Positions 31,920-40,835 of a stretch of 64,000 nt of DNA are shown here, piece by piece. Position numbers and translations under genes: made by a program. Origin of the DNA: Flavobacterium limi (lineage in GTDB: Bacteria > Bacteroidota > Bacteroidia > Flavobacteriales > Flavobacteriaceae). Within the stretch, counting starts at the first letter, position 1. Each line of letters starts with the position of its first letter. The stretch covers positions 124,001 to 188,000 of the forward strand of contig NZ_JAADZV010000004.1 in assembly GCF_010645075.1 (NCBI RefSeq), in the 5' to 3' direction. Below the pieces are notes generated by a model. The model was not told the origin of the DNA and searched no databases. It saw only the letters and a list, made by a program, of their open reading frames with translations.

Positions 31920-32399
31920 TTATAGTGATTCATCAAGCCATGCATTCATCATCCAAATTATTTTCTCCTGCTCTGAAATAAAGTTACTCATCATTGAATT
32001 CGTACCTTCATCGTTAATTTCATCTGATTTATTCAAAATTTTACGTTCAATTTTTAACAAATCAGAAAGAGAATTCACAATTAACTGAACTGCTTTTTCA
32101 TCGTTTGAGATATTCTTTCCTACTGTCAATTTGTTGTTCTCAATATAATCTTCAAAAGTATGTAAAGGAGTTCCTCCAATTGTCAAAACTCTCTCAGCTA
32201 TCATATCAATTTTTAATTGAGAATCTGTATATAACTCTTCAAATTTCACATGCAAATCAAAGAAACGTTTTCCAGGAATGTTCCAATGTATTCCTCTCAG
32301 ATTTTGGTAGTAAACCTGAAAATTAGAAAGTAATACGTTTAATTCTTCCACCAATAATTCTGATTCTTTAACAGGTAATCCTAAAATATTTGTTTTCAT
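31920..32399 (-). CDS. dps: Dps family ferritin-like DNA-protection protein
   Basis: 159 aa from the ATG at 32399. The ferroxidase centre residues are in LRGIHWNIPGKRFFDLHVKFEELYTD (in parts: HWN, FDLHxxFEELY) and IDMIAERVLTIGG. The helices correspond to the four-helix Dps subunit, which assembles into a dodecamer that oxidises iron with peroxide. The gene is divergent from oxyR, and the -7 box TAAATTTG on its side lies in the shared 107-bp region, so OxyR control is likely. Confidence 0.93.
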   Translation of the reverse strand: MKTNILGLPVKESELLVEELNVLLSNFQVYYQNLRGIHWNIPGKRFFDLHVKFEELYTDSQLKIDMIAERVLTIGGTPLHTFEDYIENNKLTVGKNISNDEKAVQLIVNSLSDLLKIERKILNKSDEINDEGTNSMMSNFISEQEKIIWMMNAWLDESL

Positions 32400-32506
32400 T
32401 TTATTCAATTTTACAGTATATTTTTTACAAATTTAAAATAACTTCTTTGAAAAAATTATAGCTAAAAATTATATTTTCTTATTTTTGCATCACAAAATAC
32501 TATCAA

Positions 32507-33448
32507 ATGACTATTACACAATTGCAATATGTTTTAGCAGTAGCGGAACATAAAAATTTTACATTAGCAGCAGAAAAATGTTTCGTGACTCAGCCAACCT
32601 TAAGTATGCAGATTCAGAAAATTGAAGAAGAACTTAATATCTTAATTTTCGACAGAAGCAAAAAACCTATTCAGCTTACTGATATTGGTCAGAAGATTGT
32701 AAATCAGGCTAAAAATATTGTAAACGAAGCAAATCGTATTCAGGATATTGTTGAACAACAAAAAGGCTTCATAGGAGGCGAGTTTCGTCTCGGAATAATT
32801 CCAACTATTATGCCTACGCTTTTGCCAATGTTTTTAAATAATTTTATAAAAAAATACCCAAAGGTGAAGCTTTTAATTGAAGAGCTAAATACGGATGAGA
32901 TTATTGTAAAATTAAAAAACGGTCATTTGGATGCTGCGATTGCCGCTACGCCTCTTGAAGATGAGAAAATTAAGGAAATCGTATTATATTTTGAACCTTT
33001 TGTAGCTTACATTCCCGAGCATCATTCCAGTTTTCAAAAGGATGAAATAGAAGTATCTGATTTAAATATCAATGAGATTTTGCTTTTGCAGGATGGACAC
33101 TGTTTTAGGGATGGAATTTTGAACTTATGTAAAAATGGATCTGATATTGAGCAAAATAATTTTCAGATTCAAAGCGGAAGTTTCGAAACACTGATAAAAT
33201 TAGCAGATGAAGGCTTAGGTACGACGCTGCTTCCGTATCTTCACACTATGGATTTAAAAGATTCAGACAAGTTAAAACTGCGCAATTTCAAAGAGCCAAA
33301 ACCCGCACGGGAGGTTAGTTTAATTTATCCGAAAAGTGAATTAAAAATGCAAATCATTGATGCTTTAAGAAGCACAATTGCAGGTGTAGTAAAAGGAGCA
33401 ATTGTTTTTCAAAATGTTCAAATTATTAGTCCCTTACACAAAAAATAA
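32507..33448 (+). CDS. oxyR: Hydrogen-peroxide-sensing LysR regulator
   Basis: 313 aa. The LysR winged helix is at 1-60 (MTITQLQYVLAVAEHKNFTL, TQPTLSMQIQKIEEEL). The regulatory domain contains QDGHCFRDGILNLC with Cys at positions 199 and 208, the same numbers as the peroxide-sensing pair of E. coli OxyR. That makes OxyR far more likely than another LysR protein. It is transcribed divergently from dps, a known OxyR target in other bacteria. Confidence 0.92.
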   Translation: MTITQLQYVLAVAEHKNFTLAAEKCFVTQPTLSMQIQKIEEELNILIFDRSKKPIQLTDIGQKIVNQAKNIVNEANRIQDIVEQQKGFIGGEFRLGIIPTIMPTLLPMFLNNFIKKYPKVKLLIEELNTDEIIVKLKNGHLDAAIAATPLEDEKIKEIVLYFEPFVAYIPEHHSSFQKDEIEVSDLNINEILLLQDGHCFRDGILNLCKNGSDIEQNNFQIQSGSFETLIKLADEGLGTTLLPYLHTMDLKDSDKLKLRNFKEPKPAREVSLIYPKSELKMQIIDALRSTIAGVVKGAIVFQNVQIISPLHKK

Positions 33449-33471
33449 TAACAGGAATATCTCCTAAACTA

Positions 33472-33515
33472 AAAAACGTATCCTGTAAGCTTAAAGAGCT
33501 TCCGGATACGTTTTT
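33472..33515. terminator. Bidirectional terminator
   Basis: AAAAACGTATCC / GGATACGTTTTT, a 12-bp stem with an inner AAGCT/AGCTT helix, between the oxyR stop (33448) and the esterase stop at 33543 on the other strand. Confidence 0.9.
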
Positions 33516-33542
33516 AAATTTTCTTAATAGAGTAAGTAGGAG

Positions 33543-34286
33543 TTATTTAATTCCTTTCTTAAGTTTTTCAACAGAAGGATCTTCCAAAAGCTTTATTTGA
33601 TTGACTACTATTTGTGCGATTTCTGTTGCGCCTTTTTGTGAAAGATGTGTATCATCATCTTTTGCTTCTTTGTAATACGGATTTTCTCCGGCTTTAAAAT
33701 GCAAATGCAGTTCTTTTGATTTCTCAGGACCATAAGACTGTTCTAATAGTTCCGTATAATATTCTAAATCGATAAACGGAACTTTGTATTCCTGAGCAAC
33801 CAGTCTTGTCTCCAAAGGATAATCTCCATGCGTTCCAATTAGCACTCCTTTTTCATTAAAATTTCTTCTTGCAATTGACGTCAATAAAATTGGAATTGCC
33901 CCTTTTTCACGGCTTTCTTTAACAAAACGAATTAAATTATGTCTATAGGCTGTATGCGGGTTTGTATAACGCAAAGAATCCATGTTTTTTTGGTCATTAT
34001 GTCCGAATTCAATAAAAACATAATCGCCCTTTTTAAGCTTTTGATATACGGCATCCCATTGCTTTTCAGCGATAAAACTTCTGGTACTTCTTCCGTTTAA
34101 GGCTCTGTTGTCGATAATGACATTATCTTTAAAAAAAGTTTGTAATACCTGACCCCACCCATGTTCCGGATTTTTTTCAGGGTCTTTTTTGTTTGCCATT
34201 GTTGAATCTCCAATGGTATAAACGGTCGTTTTTTGTGCAAAGCAAGTAGCTGAAATGAGCCACAGCATTAAAATATAATGTTTCAT
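33543..34286 (-). CDS. Rhamnogalacturonan acetylesterase-like SGNH hydrolase
   Basis: 247 aa with a signal peptide (ILMLWLISATCFA). Block I TVYTIGDSTMA has the nucleophile Ser. RALNGRSTRSFI gives the Gly, EFGHNDQKNMD the Asn, and DDTHLSQKGATEIA the Asp/His pair. This is the CE12 type that removes acetyl groups from rhamnogalacturonan. It is the last gene of the pectin-degradation cluster, 17 nt after a GH28 gene, and ends at a strong terminator. Confidence 0.87.
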   Translation of the reverse strand: MKHYILMLWLISATCFAQKTTVYTIGDSTMANKKDPEKNPEHGWGQVLQTFFKDNVIIDNRALNGRSTRSFIAEKQWDAVYQKLKKGDYVFIEFGHNDQKNMDSLRYTNPHTAYRHNLIRFVKESREKGAIPILLTSIARRNFNEKGVLIGTHGDYPLETRLVAQEYKVPFIDLEYYTELLEQSYGPEKSKELHLHFKAGENPYYKEAKDDDTHLSQKGATEIAQIVVNQIKLLEDPSVEKLKKGIK

Positions 34287-34303
34287 TTTTATTATTTATT
34301 AAA

Positions 34304-35653
34304 CTATTTTGCTGTTGAAGGAACAGTAGCTTTTTCACCAATGAAAACTTCATTCATGATTACATTTTCGGCATTTGTACTTGAAATAGCATTTTTAGCC
34401 GATTTGATTTCGATATTATTTAAAGAGATATTTTTGATTTTTTTATCGGCAAATCCCTGGATAACAATTCCTGACGCTGATACTTTGTTACATGTAATAT
34501 CAGAAAAAGACACATTTGATATTTCAGACTGATATCCTTTACCTTCTCCGTGATAATTGGCTGTAATGTAAAGGCAATCCTCTACTTCGTCTAATTGAAT
34601 ATTTCGGACAAAAACATTTTTTATAAAACCACCTCTGTCGGCGTTAGTTTTTAGATAAATGCCTCTTTTTAGATAACCAACCGTTTGACAGTTTTCAACA
34701 AATACATTTTGCACGCCAGCAGACATTTCGCTACCAATAACTACTCCATGAAGACCTTTGAAATTGCAGTTTCTAATAATGATATTTTCACTTGGAGTTG
34801 CAGCATTAGCCCTTCCTTCATGATCCCTTCCCGCTTTTATGGCAACGTTGTCATCACCGTTATTGAAAGTTACATTTTCAATCAAAACATTTTTTGCATA
34901 TTCAGGATCTATACCGTCATTATTATAGTTTAGCGATTTATAACTTATCCCTCTAACAGTTATACTTTCTGATTTTAGTAAATGTAAACACCAAAAAGGA
35001 GAATTTTCAATGCGGATATTTTCAACCAAAATATTTTTACAATTAAAAAACTGGATCATTTGTGGACGCAAGAAGTAATCTGTTCCAAACTTTCTGTCTT
35101 TTAACGGAACATTCGTATGATTCATTTCACGACTCAACTCTTTTCCTTTTCCTTCTTTTGCTTTAAAAGTTTTCCAGATTTTTCCTCCCTCTCCATCAAT
35201 TGTCCCTTCTCCGGTTATGGCAATATTTTTACAATCATAGGCATATATTAACGGACTATAGTTGTAAAGCATTGTTCCTTCCCAACTGGTTAGGACCATT
35301 GGCAAATAATCTTCCGGCTTATCACTGAATTTAATTCTAGCCCCTTTTTCAATCTTTAAATTGACATTGCTTACAAAATGAATTGGCCCTTTTAAAAGGT
35401 AAACTCCTTTTGGAACCACAATAGTTCCTCCACTATTCTTTTTGCACAACGACATCGCTTTGTCAAAAAAAGGTTTGCTATTTGAAACTGAATCACCTTT
35501 AGCTCCCAATTTTGCAACATTTACCTGATACGATGGAATTTTAGGCAATTGAATGTTATTTACAATCGAATCTACTTTTGCAGTCGGAAATTTATTTTCC
35601 TGAGCGAAAGCAACTGTTGAAAGAAATACTAAGAAAAGAAGTCTAATATTCAT
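34304..35653 (-). CDS. Polygalacturonase-like glycoside hydrolase family 28 (a)
   Basis: 449 aa with signal peptide (LLFLVFLSTVAFA). The right-handed beta-helix begins with NVAKLGAKGDSVSNSKPFFDKA. Catalytic motifs are NNDGIDPEYAKN (NxD), NGDDNVAIKAGRD (DD) and LHGVVIGSEMSAG (HG), then a RGIYLKTN (RxK-like) substrate site. It hydrolyses galacturonan or rhamnogalacturonan oligomers in the periplasm. It is part of the same minus-strand cluster as PL10, GH43 and GH105. Confidence 0.9.
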   Translation of the reverse strand: MNIRLLFLVFLSTVAFAQENKFPTAKVDSIVNNIQLPKIPSYQVNVAKLGAKGDSVSNSKPFFDKAMSLCKKNSGGTIVVPKGVYLLKGPIHFVSNVNLKIEKGARIKFSDKPEDYLPMVLTSWEGTMLYNYSPLIYAYDCKNIAITGEGTIDGEGGKIWKTFKAKEGKGKELSREMNHTNVPLKDRKFGTDYFLRPQMIQFFNCKNILVENIRIENSPFWCLHLLKSESITVRGISYKSLNYNNDGIDPEYAKNVLIENVTFNNGDDNVAIKAGRDHEGRANAATPSENIIIRNCNFKGLHGVVIGSEMSAGVQNVFVENCQTVGYLKRGIYLKTNADRGGFIKNVFVRNIQLDEVEDCLYITANYHGEGKGYQSEISNVSFSDITCNKVSASGIVIQGFADKKIKNISLNNIEIKSAKNAISSTNAENVIMNEVFIGEKATVPSTAK

Positions 35654-35731
35654 GATTTTTATTTTTTATAGTCAAAATCCATATTCATCGTTGAGTGAAT
35701 ATGGAATCCGACTTAAACGATAGTAAAGTGA

Positions 35732-36832
35732 TTACTCCGACTCGGTTTTTTCTAAATTATTCTTTTTTGCCCATTTTTTATATTTTTTGAGAACTTCTTT
35801 AGGCTCATTAGAATACCATGAATAACCGTTTCTTCTTTCTTCACTAATGTCCGTTATAAATTTCTTTTTAATTCCGTCACGGTCACAAAAGAAAGGTTCA
35901 TTCGTATCAAGCTCTGAGAATCTTGGCCAGATTGGTGCTACATCCTCCATCGGATACATTTTTTTACCAATAACTTTTCCGTTTTCATCATAAATACGTT
36001 CCTCTTTAAGATTTGTGATTTTTGTTTTTTCAAACCATTCATAAGCACTTTTTACTGCCGTTTTAATTTCCGCTGAAGGATTATCAACCGACATTAATAA
36101 CAAGACTATTTTTGCAGACTCCTTACCGCTCAATGAAGCTAGTTCATAAGCCCTGGCATTAGCAGGTGCAAAAGTAACTTCATCATGTTGAGCACACCAG
36201 ACCGTTAAAACACCATTTTGTTTATATTGTGTTTTTAAGATACAATCAATTCCCTTTTCAAAAGCGATTTTGGCTTTATCTATAGTCTCCTTTGAAGGCT
36301 TAATGCTATAATACAGTGTTTCGTTTGCTACTTCTCTCAATACATTCAAAACATCCACCATTGAATTATCATTATAAGTGATATGTGTGTAATACCCTTT
36401 TTTTAATGGAAAATATTGAGGCCAGCCACCATTAGGATATTGTGCTGAAAGTAAATAATCAATTGCCCTTAAAAATGAATCTTTATATTTTTCGTCTTTT
36501 GTCTGTGCATACATTTTTGACACAAAAAGTATTTCCTGCGTCGTGGCCCTGTTGTCAATTGTACAATCTTTTCCAGAAGGCTTTAGTGCTAATAGTTTTG
36601 CTTTCTCTTCTTCAGTCACTTCATTCAGCATCGGAATATTTTTAGGCCAGCCACCAATATCCCTTTGGTAAAGCAAGACATTTTCGCCTACTTTTTTACC
36701 TTCCTCAGAGCCAAACCAGGCTGAGTAACTTTTGACAATCAAATCCGGCCATTTTTTGGCTTTTTCCTGAGCATTAACGCAAAGACTACTGCTAATTAAA
36801 AATAGTAAAGCGGTTTTTTTAAGTTGATTCAT
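35732..36832 (-). CDS. pelA: Pectate lyase family 10
   Basis: 366 aa with signal peptide (TALLFLISSSLCVNA). Features typical of PL10 are QRDIGGWPKNIPM, CTIDNRATTQEI, YPNGGWPQYFPLKKGYYTHITYND and TVWCAQHDE, an alpha/alpha toroid with catalytic Arg/Asp. RNGYSWYSNEPKEVLKKY closes the domain. It cleaves polygalacturonate by beta-elimination, giving unsaturated products used by the kduI/kduD branch further along the locus. Confidence 0.88.
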   Translation of the reverse strand: MNQLKKTALLFLISSSLCVNAQEKAKKWPDLIVKSYSAWFGSEEGKKVGENVLLYQRDIGGWPKNIPMLNEVTEEEKAKLLALKPSGKDCTIDNRATTQEILFVSKMYAQTKDEKYKDSFLRAIDYLLSAQYPNGGWPQYFPLKKGYYTHITYNDNSMVDVLNVLREVANETLYYSIKPSKETIDKAKIAFEKGIDCILKTQYKQNGVLTVWCAQHDEVTFAPANARAYELASLSGKESAKIVLLLMSVDNPSAEIKTAVKSAYEWFEKTKITNLKEERIYDENGKVIGKKMYPMEDVAPIWPRFSELDTNEPFFCDRDGIKKKFITDISEERRNGYSWYSNEPKEVLKKYKKWAKKNNLEKTESE

Positions 36833-36864
36833 TAATTCAGTTTTGTTAATTTTAGTTTATTTAG

Positions 36865-38496
36865 TTATTTAGTTATTCTAAACCAGTCTATAGCAACGCT
36901 TCCCGCATCATTTATAATTCCTTCCCTAAGGGCAAGAAATCCTATTTTAGCCCCAATCCATTTTCCTTCTCTGGCAGTAAAACTATCACCAACAGGACTG
37001 AATTTTTCTCCGTCTTCACTATAGAAAAAATTACAGATTCCTCCAGCTTTTACTTTTACCTGCAGGTATAATGTTCTGTCTTTTATTAAAATTCTTTTAC
37101 TCTCAGCTTCAATTCCTTTTTTGTCTGCTTTTAAAGCCGTTTTTTGCGAAAGAAACAATTTACCATCTTCTTGTTTCAAACATAAAAAACTATAATCCAG
37201 TCCCATAATGACCAAGCCCGTATATTCTCCATCGAATCTTGAATTGAATGTAATTTTTGTCGTAGCTGTAAACTGATTTGCAGGTAACTTTTGCAAGAGT
37301 AAATTTGGCACATCAAACAGATTATTATAATCTTTAGGAACAGGAATACAATTTAAATTATAATATCCCATTGTTGTAGGCAGACCCCATGTTATCTGAG
37401 GATTTGCGTGCCACTGCCATTGAAGTCCTAACTTAGAATGGTTAAATTCATCACTATCAGTCGGAGTTTCAACAGGAAATGTTTTTTTACCTACATTTGG
37501 CTTTTTATAAACCATAACTGGTTCACCTATACCGTTTTTATCTTCATCAATTCCAATTACCGGCCAGTCGTTCTGCCACTTCATAGGCTGTAAATGTACT
37601 ACCCTTCCATAAGCAAATTGATCCTGAAAGTGAATAAACCAGTCTTCACCTGTTTGTGTCTGAACCCATGCTCCCTGATGAGGGCCATTTACAGCTGTTT
37701 TTCCCTGATCCATTACTTTTCTTTTTTCATAAGGCCCAAAAACATTCTTAGACCTCATAACCGTTTGCCAGCCGGTCGCTACACCCCCGGCCGGAGCAAA
37801 AATATAATAATAACCGTTACGTTTGTAGAATTTAGGCCCCTCAATAGTAGCTTCATCTGTATGACCGTCAATAACCATAACATCATCGTTATTTGCAGAC
37901 AAGCCATCCGGATTCATTGAACAAACTATCAAAACACTCTTAACTCCTGCACGGCTGCCAGCAAAAGCATAACCAAGATATGCCTTCCCATCATCATCCC
38001 ATAATGGCGTAGGATCAATCAATCCTTTTCCTTCTTTTACCATAACCGGCTCTGACCATGGCCCTTCAGCCTTTTTTGCCTTTACAACATAAATCCCAAA
38101 ATCGGGGTCTGGGTAATAAATGTAAAATTCATTGTTATGAAAACGAATACAGGGAGCCCAGACACCATTTCCGTGCTGAACTTTATTGTACACTTCTAAA
38201 GGTTTTTGTTTCGAAAGTGCATACCCTATTAATTTCCAGTTTACCAAATCTTTTGAATGAAGAATCGGCAGTCCCGGAATACAATTGAATGATGAAGCTG
38301 TCATATAGTAGTCATTTCCAACCCTGATAGCATCCGGATCTGAATAATCTGCATACAAAATAGGGTTTTTATACGTTCCGTCTCCCTGATCTGCAACCCA
38401 GACATTCGAATAATTCTTTTCATTCTTTTCCTGCCCTGTTAAGATTTGTATTGCTGTAAAAGCCAGCAAAAATATTGTTATTTTTATAAATTTCAT
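36865..38496 (-). CDS. Glycoside hydrolase family 43 (arabinan/xylan type)
   Basis: 543 aa with signal peptide (IFLLAFTAIQILTG). The five-bladed propeller shows YADYSDPDAIRVGNDYYMTASSF (catalytic Asp, written in parts), GLIDPTPLWDDDGKAYLGYA (second Asp) and TIEGPKFYKRNGYYYIFAPAGG (acid Glu). A C-terminal beta-sandwich of about 200 residues (LLQKLPANQFTATTKITF, VAIDWFRI) follows. It probably removes arabinose or galactose side chains of pectin. It lies within the pectin cluster. Confidence 0.88.
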   Translation of the reverse strand: MKFIKITIFLLAFTAIQILTGQEKNEKNYSNVWVADQGDGTYKNPILYADYSDPDAIRVGNDYYMTASSFNCIPGLPILHSKDLVNWKLIGYALSKQKPLEVYNKVQHGNGVWAPCIRFHNNEFYIYYPDPDFGIYVVKAKKAEGPWSEPVMVKEGKGLIDPTPLWDDDGKAYLGYAFAGSRAGVKSVLIVCSMNPDGLSANNDDVMVIDGHTDEATIEGPKFYKRNGYYYIFAPAGGVATGWQTVMRSKNVFGPYEKRKVMDQGKTAVNGPHQGAWVQTQTGEDWFIHFQDQFAYGRVVHLQPMKWQNDWPVIGIDEDKNGIGEPVMVYKKPNVGKKTFPVETPTDSDEFNHSKLGLQWQWHANPQITWGLPTTMGYYNLNCIPVPKDYNNLFDVPNLLLQKLPANQFTATTKITFNSRFDGEYTGLVIMGLDYSFLCLKQEDGKLFLSQKTALKADKKGIEAESKRILIKDRTLYLQVKVKAGGICNFFYSEDGEKFSPVGDSFTAREGKWIGAKIGFLALREGIINDAGSVAIDWFRITK

Positions 38497-38514
38497 TTGA
38501 AAGGTATCCTGCTT

Positions 38515-39747
38515 TTATCTGTTTAATTCCAATGCAGCTAATATAAATGGCCCTGTCGCCTTAGGATCATTGTCTTTCTTTTTTTCATTCACATAATATT
38601 CATACGAACCATCTCTGTATGGATTTCCTCCAAGTCCGGCTACCTGACAAGCCTGAGTTAAGGTAATACTTCCATCAGCATCAACTTTCATCAATTGAGT
38701 TGTCAATCCGTCAAAGGCTTTGTTTGCTATTTTTTTGAATTTTGAAGGCAAATAACCTTTGTTTACGCCTTTTGCAAATGCATAAGCAAACATTGAAGAA
38801 CCGGAAGCTTCTAGATAATTCCCTTCTTTACCCATTTTATCTGTTACCTGATACCATAAACCGGATTTATCCTGATACTTTGCTAAACTTTCCGAAACAT
38901 TGTTCAGATAACCAACCAGTTCTTTTTGTTTTGGATGATCTTTCGGGAAATAATCCAAAGCGTCAACCAAAGCCATTACATACCAGCCTAAAGCTCTTGA
39001 CCAGAAGTTTGGTGAATTTCCGGTTTCTTTATTTGCCCATGGCATTTGCTTGCTTTCATCCCAACCATGATATAACAAGCCTGTTACAGGATCTGTAGCA
39101 TGTAATTGAATTTGTTCAAATTGATGAGCAACATCATCCAGATTTTTTCCATTTTCGAAAGTTACTGTATATTGGGCATAGTATGGTTCTCCCATATACA
39201 AACCGTCTAGCCACATTTGGTTTGGATAAATTTTCTTATGCCAAAAACCGCCAGATTGTGTTCTTGGCTGCTCAGTTAATTGCTGACGCAACAATTGCAT
39301 TGCTTTTAAATATTTATCATCTTTTGTTTTGTCATAAGCATTAAAAAGCAAACGGCCAGCCACAATCATATCGATATTATGTTTTTGTATTTCATATGTT
39401 TTGATTGTACCGTCATTTTGAATTAAAGCATCCAAATAACCCTGCACATAAGCTGCATATCTTGTATCAGGATTTTTTTTATTCAATTGTTCGAATGAAT
39501 ACAAAACAAGACCATGAACATAATCCCATTTTGGAGCTTTAGAGTCATCAATCTGCCAGGATTCCGGATGGCGTTTCATCAGGGTTAAAGCCATTTTATC
39601 AGACCACTTTAAGTCTTTTGAAATTATATTTTGATTCTGTGAATCACTAGTTTTCAAAGCTTCCGGAGACGCAGTTTTGCAACTAAAAAATGTAAATAAA
39701 ACAAATAGTGTTGCAACTTTTAAAGTGTTTAGCGTGTTGTTTAACAT
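38515..39747 (-). CDS. Unsaturated rhamnogalacturonyl hydrolase, GH105
   Basis: 410 aa. Lipoprotein signal ends LFTFFSC. The alpha/alpha barrel carries PKWDYVHGLVLYSFEQL, GGFWHKKIYPNQMWLDGLYMGEPYYAQY (in parts; catalytic Asp in MWLDG), GNSPNFWSRALGWYVMALVDAL and YLEASGSSMFAYAFAKG. It removes the 4,5-unsaturated sugar from lyase products, feeding kduI. It is 18 nt downstream of, and on the same strand as, the esterase gene region and shares the locus promoter. Confidence 0.9.
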   Translation of the reverse strand: MLNNTLNTLKVATLFVLFTFFSCKTASPEALKTSDSQNQNIISKDLKWSDKMALTLMKRHPESWQIDDSKAPKWDYVHGLVLYSFEQLNKKNPDTRYAAYVQGYLDALIQNDGTIKTYEIQKHNIDMIVAGRLLFNAYDKTKDDKYLKAMQLLRQQLTEQPRTQSGGFWHKKIYPNQMWLDGLYMGEPYYAQYTVTFENGKNLDDVAHQFEQIQLHATDPVTGLLYHGWDESKQMPWANKETGNSPNFWSRALGWYVMALVDALDYFPKDHPKQKELVGYLNNVSESLAKYQDKSGLWYQVTDKMGKEGNYLEASGSSMFAYAFAKGVNKGYLPSKFKKIANKAFDGLTTQLMKVDADGSITLTQACQVAGLGGNPYRDGSYEYYVNEKKKDNDPKATGPFILAALELNR

Positions 39748-39795
39748 AGTAATTTATTTTGACTTTATTGAAATTTTATTTAGGATTATTATAGT

Positions 39796-40731
39796 CTATT
39801 TGAAAATCTTATCCAAAAATCTGGTTGTATGGCTGATCACTTCATCAAACCAGGGATTAAAAAACCAAAATGAATGAGGAGAATCGTTAATGGTGTACAC
39901 GACATTATAAATATGATTTTGATTTAAAATGTTAATCATATCATCTCTTCCTGCATGAAATCGGGGAATACTGCTATTTATAAATAATATTGGTGGTGTG
40001 TTTTTGCTAGTATGTGTTAAAGGAGAAGCATTTTTCCAATTTTCAGGATTCTCAGCAACAGTTCCTTTTAGCCAAAAAGCTGCCATTTCGCCTTCAGAAG
40101 ATTCAGGATGTTTAAAAGCCAAAACTCCGTCTATATCAATAATTGCATCTACTTTTGATGAAGATTTGCTCTTATTCTGAGCATCATCAAAAGTTGAATT
40201 CCCGTTTGTAGTACCAATTAAAGCAGCCATCTGACCACCTGAAGAGCATCCTAAAACAGCAATTTTATCTGGATCTACATTGAATTTTAAGGCATTATCT
40301 TTTATAAACCTAATCGCATTTTTAACATCATAAATCCCATCAGGATATTTTGCTTCGAGAGACAATCTGTATTCTATTGCAAAACATGAATACCCTTTTG
40401 AGGCAATTTGCTGTGCCATTGCTTTCATCTGACTCTTATTGCCTGATCTCCAGCCTCCGCCATGAATCATGATTACAGCAGGGTTTCTTTTTTTTACGGT
40501 ACTAAAACAGGCATCCAAATGTAACGCTCTATTTTTATTCTGGTAAACAACATCATTAATTTCTGCGACATTTTTGTTTTTTATTTCTTCAGCAAACTTT
40601 ATAAAAGGATATTTTTTTATCAGCTTGGTGTAAGTTTTTTTTATAGTATATGAAGAATCAATGCTGTAAGTACTTTGTGCACAAATAGCATTTGATAAAA
40701 AAATCAGTACAACTAAAAAGATATTTTTCAT
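39796..40731 (-). CDS. Alpha/beta hydrolase, carbohydrate-esterase-like
   Basis: 311 aa from the ATG at 40731, with a signal peptide (IFLVVLIFLSNAICA). VIMIHGGGWRSGNKSQM is the oxyanion hole, VLGCSSGGQMAALIG holds the nucleophile Ser, and DSPHSFWFFNPW the His. It resembles acetyl- or feruloyl-type esterases of polysaccharide loci and presumably de-esterifies pectin. First gene after the GH28 (b) terminator-like hairpin. Confidence 0.8.
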   Translation of the reverse strand: MKNIFLVVLIFLSNAICAQSTYSIDSSYTIKKTYTKLIKKYPFIKFAEEIKNKNVAEINDVVYQNKNRALHLDACFSTVKKRNPAVIMIHGGGWRSGNKSQMKAMAQQIASKGYSCFAIEYRLSLEAKYPDGIYDVKNAIRFIKDNALKFNVDPDKIAVLGCSSGGQMAALIGTTNGNSTFDDAQNKSKSSSKVDAIIDIDGVLAFKHPESSEGEMAAFWLKGTVAENPENWKNASPLTHTSKNTPPILFINSSIPRFHAGRDDMINILNQNHIYNVVYTINDSPHSFWFFNPWFDEVISHTTRFLDKIFK

Positions 40732-40758
40732 AGATAACAAAACCTAAATTTAGTTAAG

Positions 40759-40789
40759 AAAGGAGTTCGGCAAAATACCAAACTCCTTT
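40759..40789 (-). terminator. Hairpin after GH28 (b)
   Basis: AAAGGAGTTCGG (40759-40770) pairs with CCAAACTCCTTT with one mismatch; located 46 nt downstream of the stop at 40836, between it and the esterase start. It could terminate or attenuate transcription into the cluster. Confidence 0.6.
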
Positions 40790-40835
40790 TTAAACTAACT
40801 CAAAGAATAAATATTTTTAACAGAAATTAACTTGC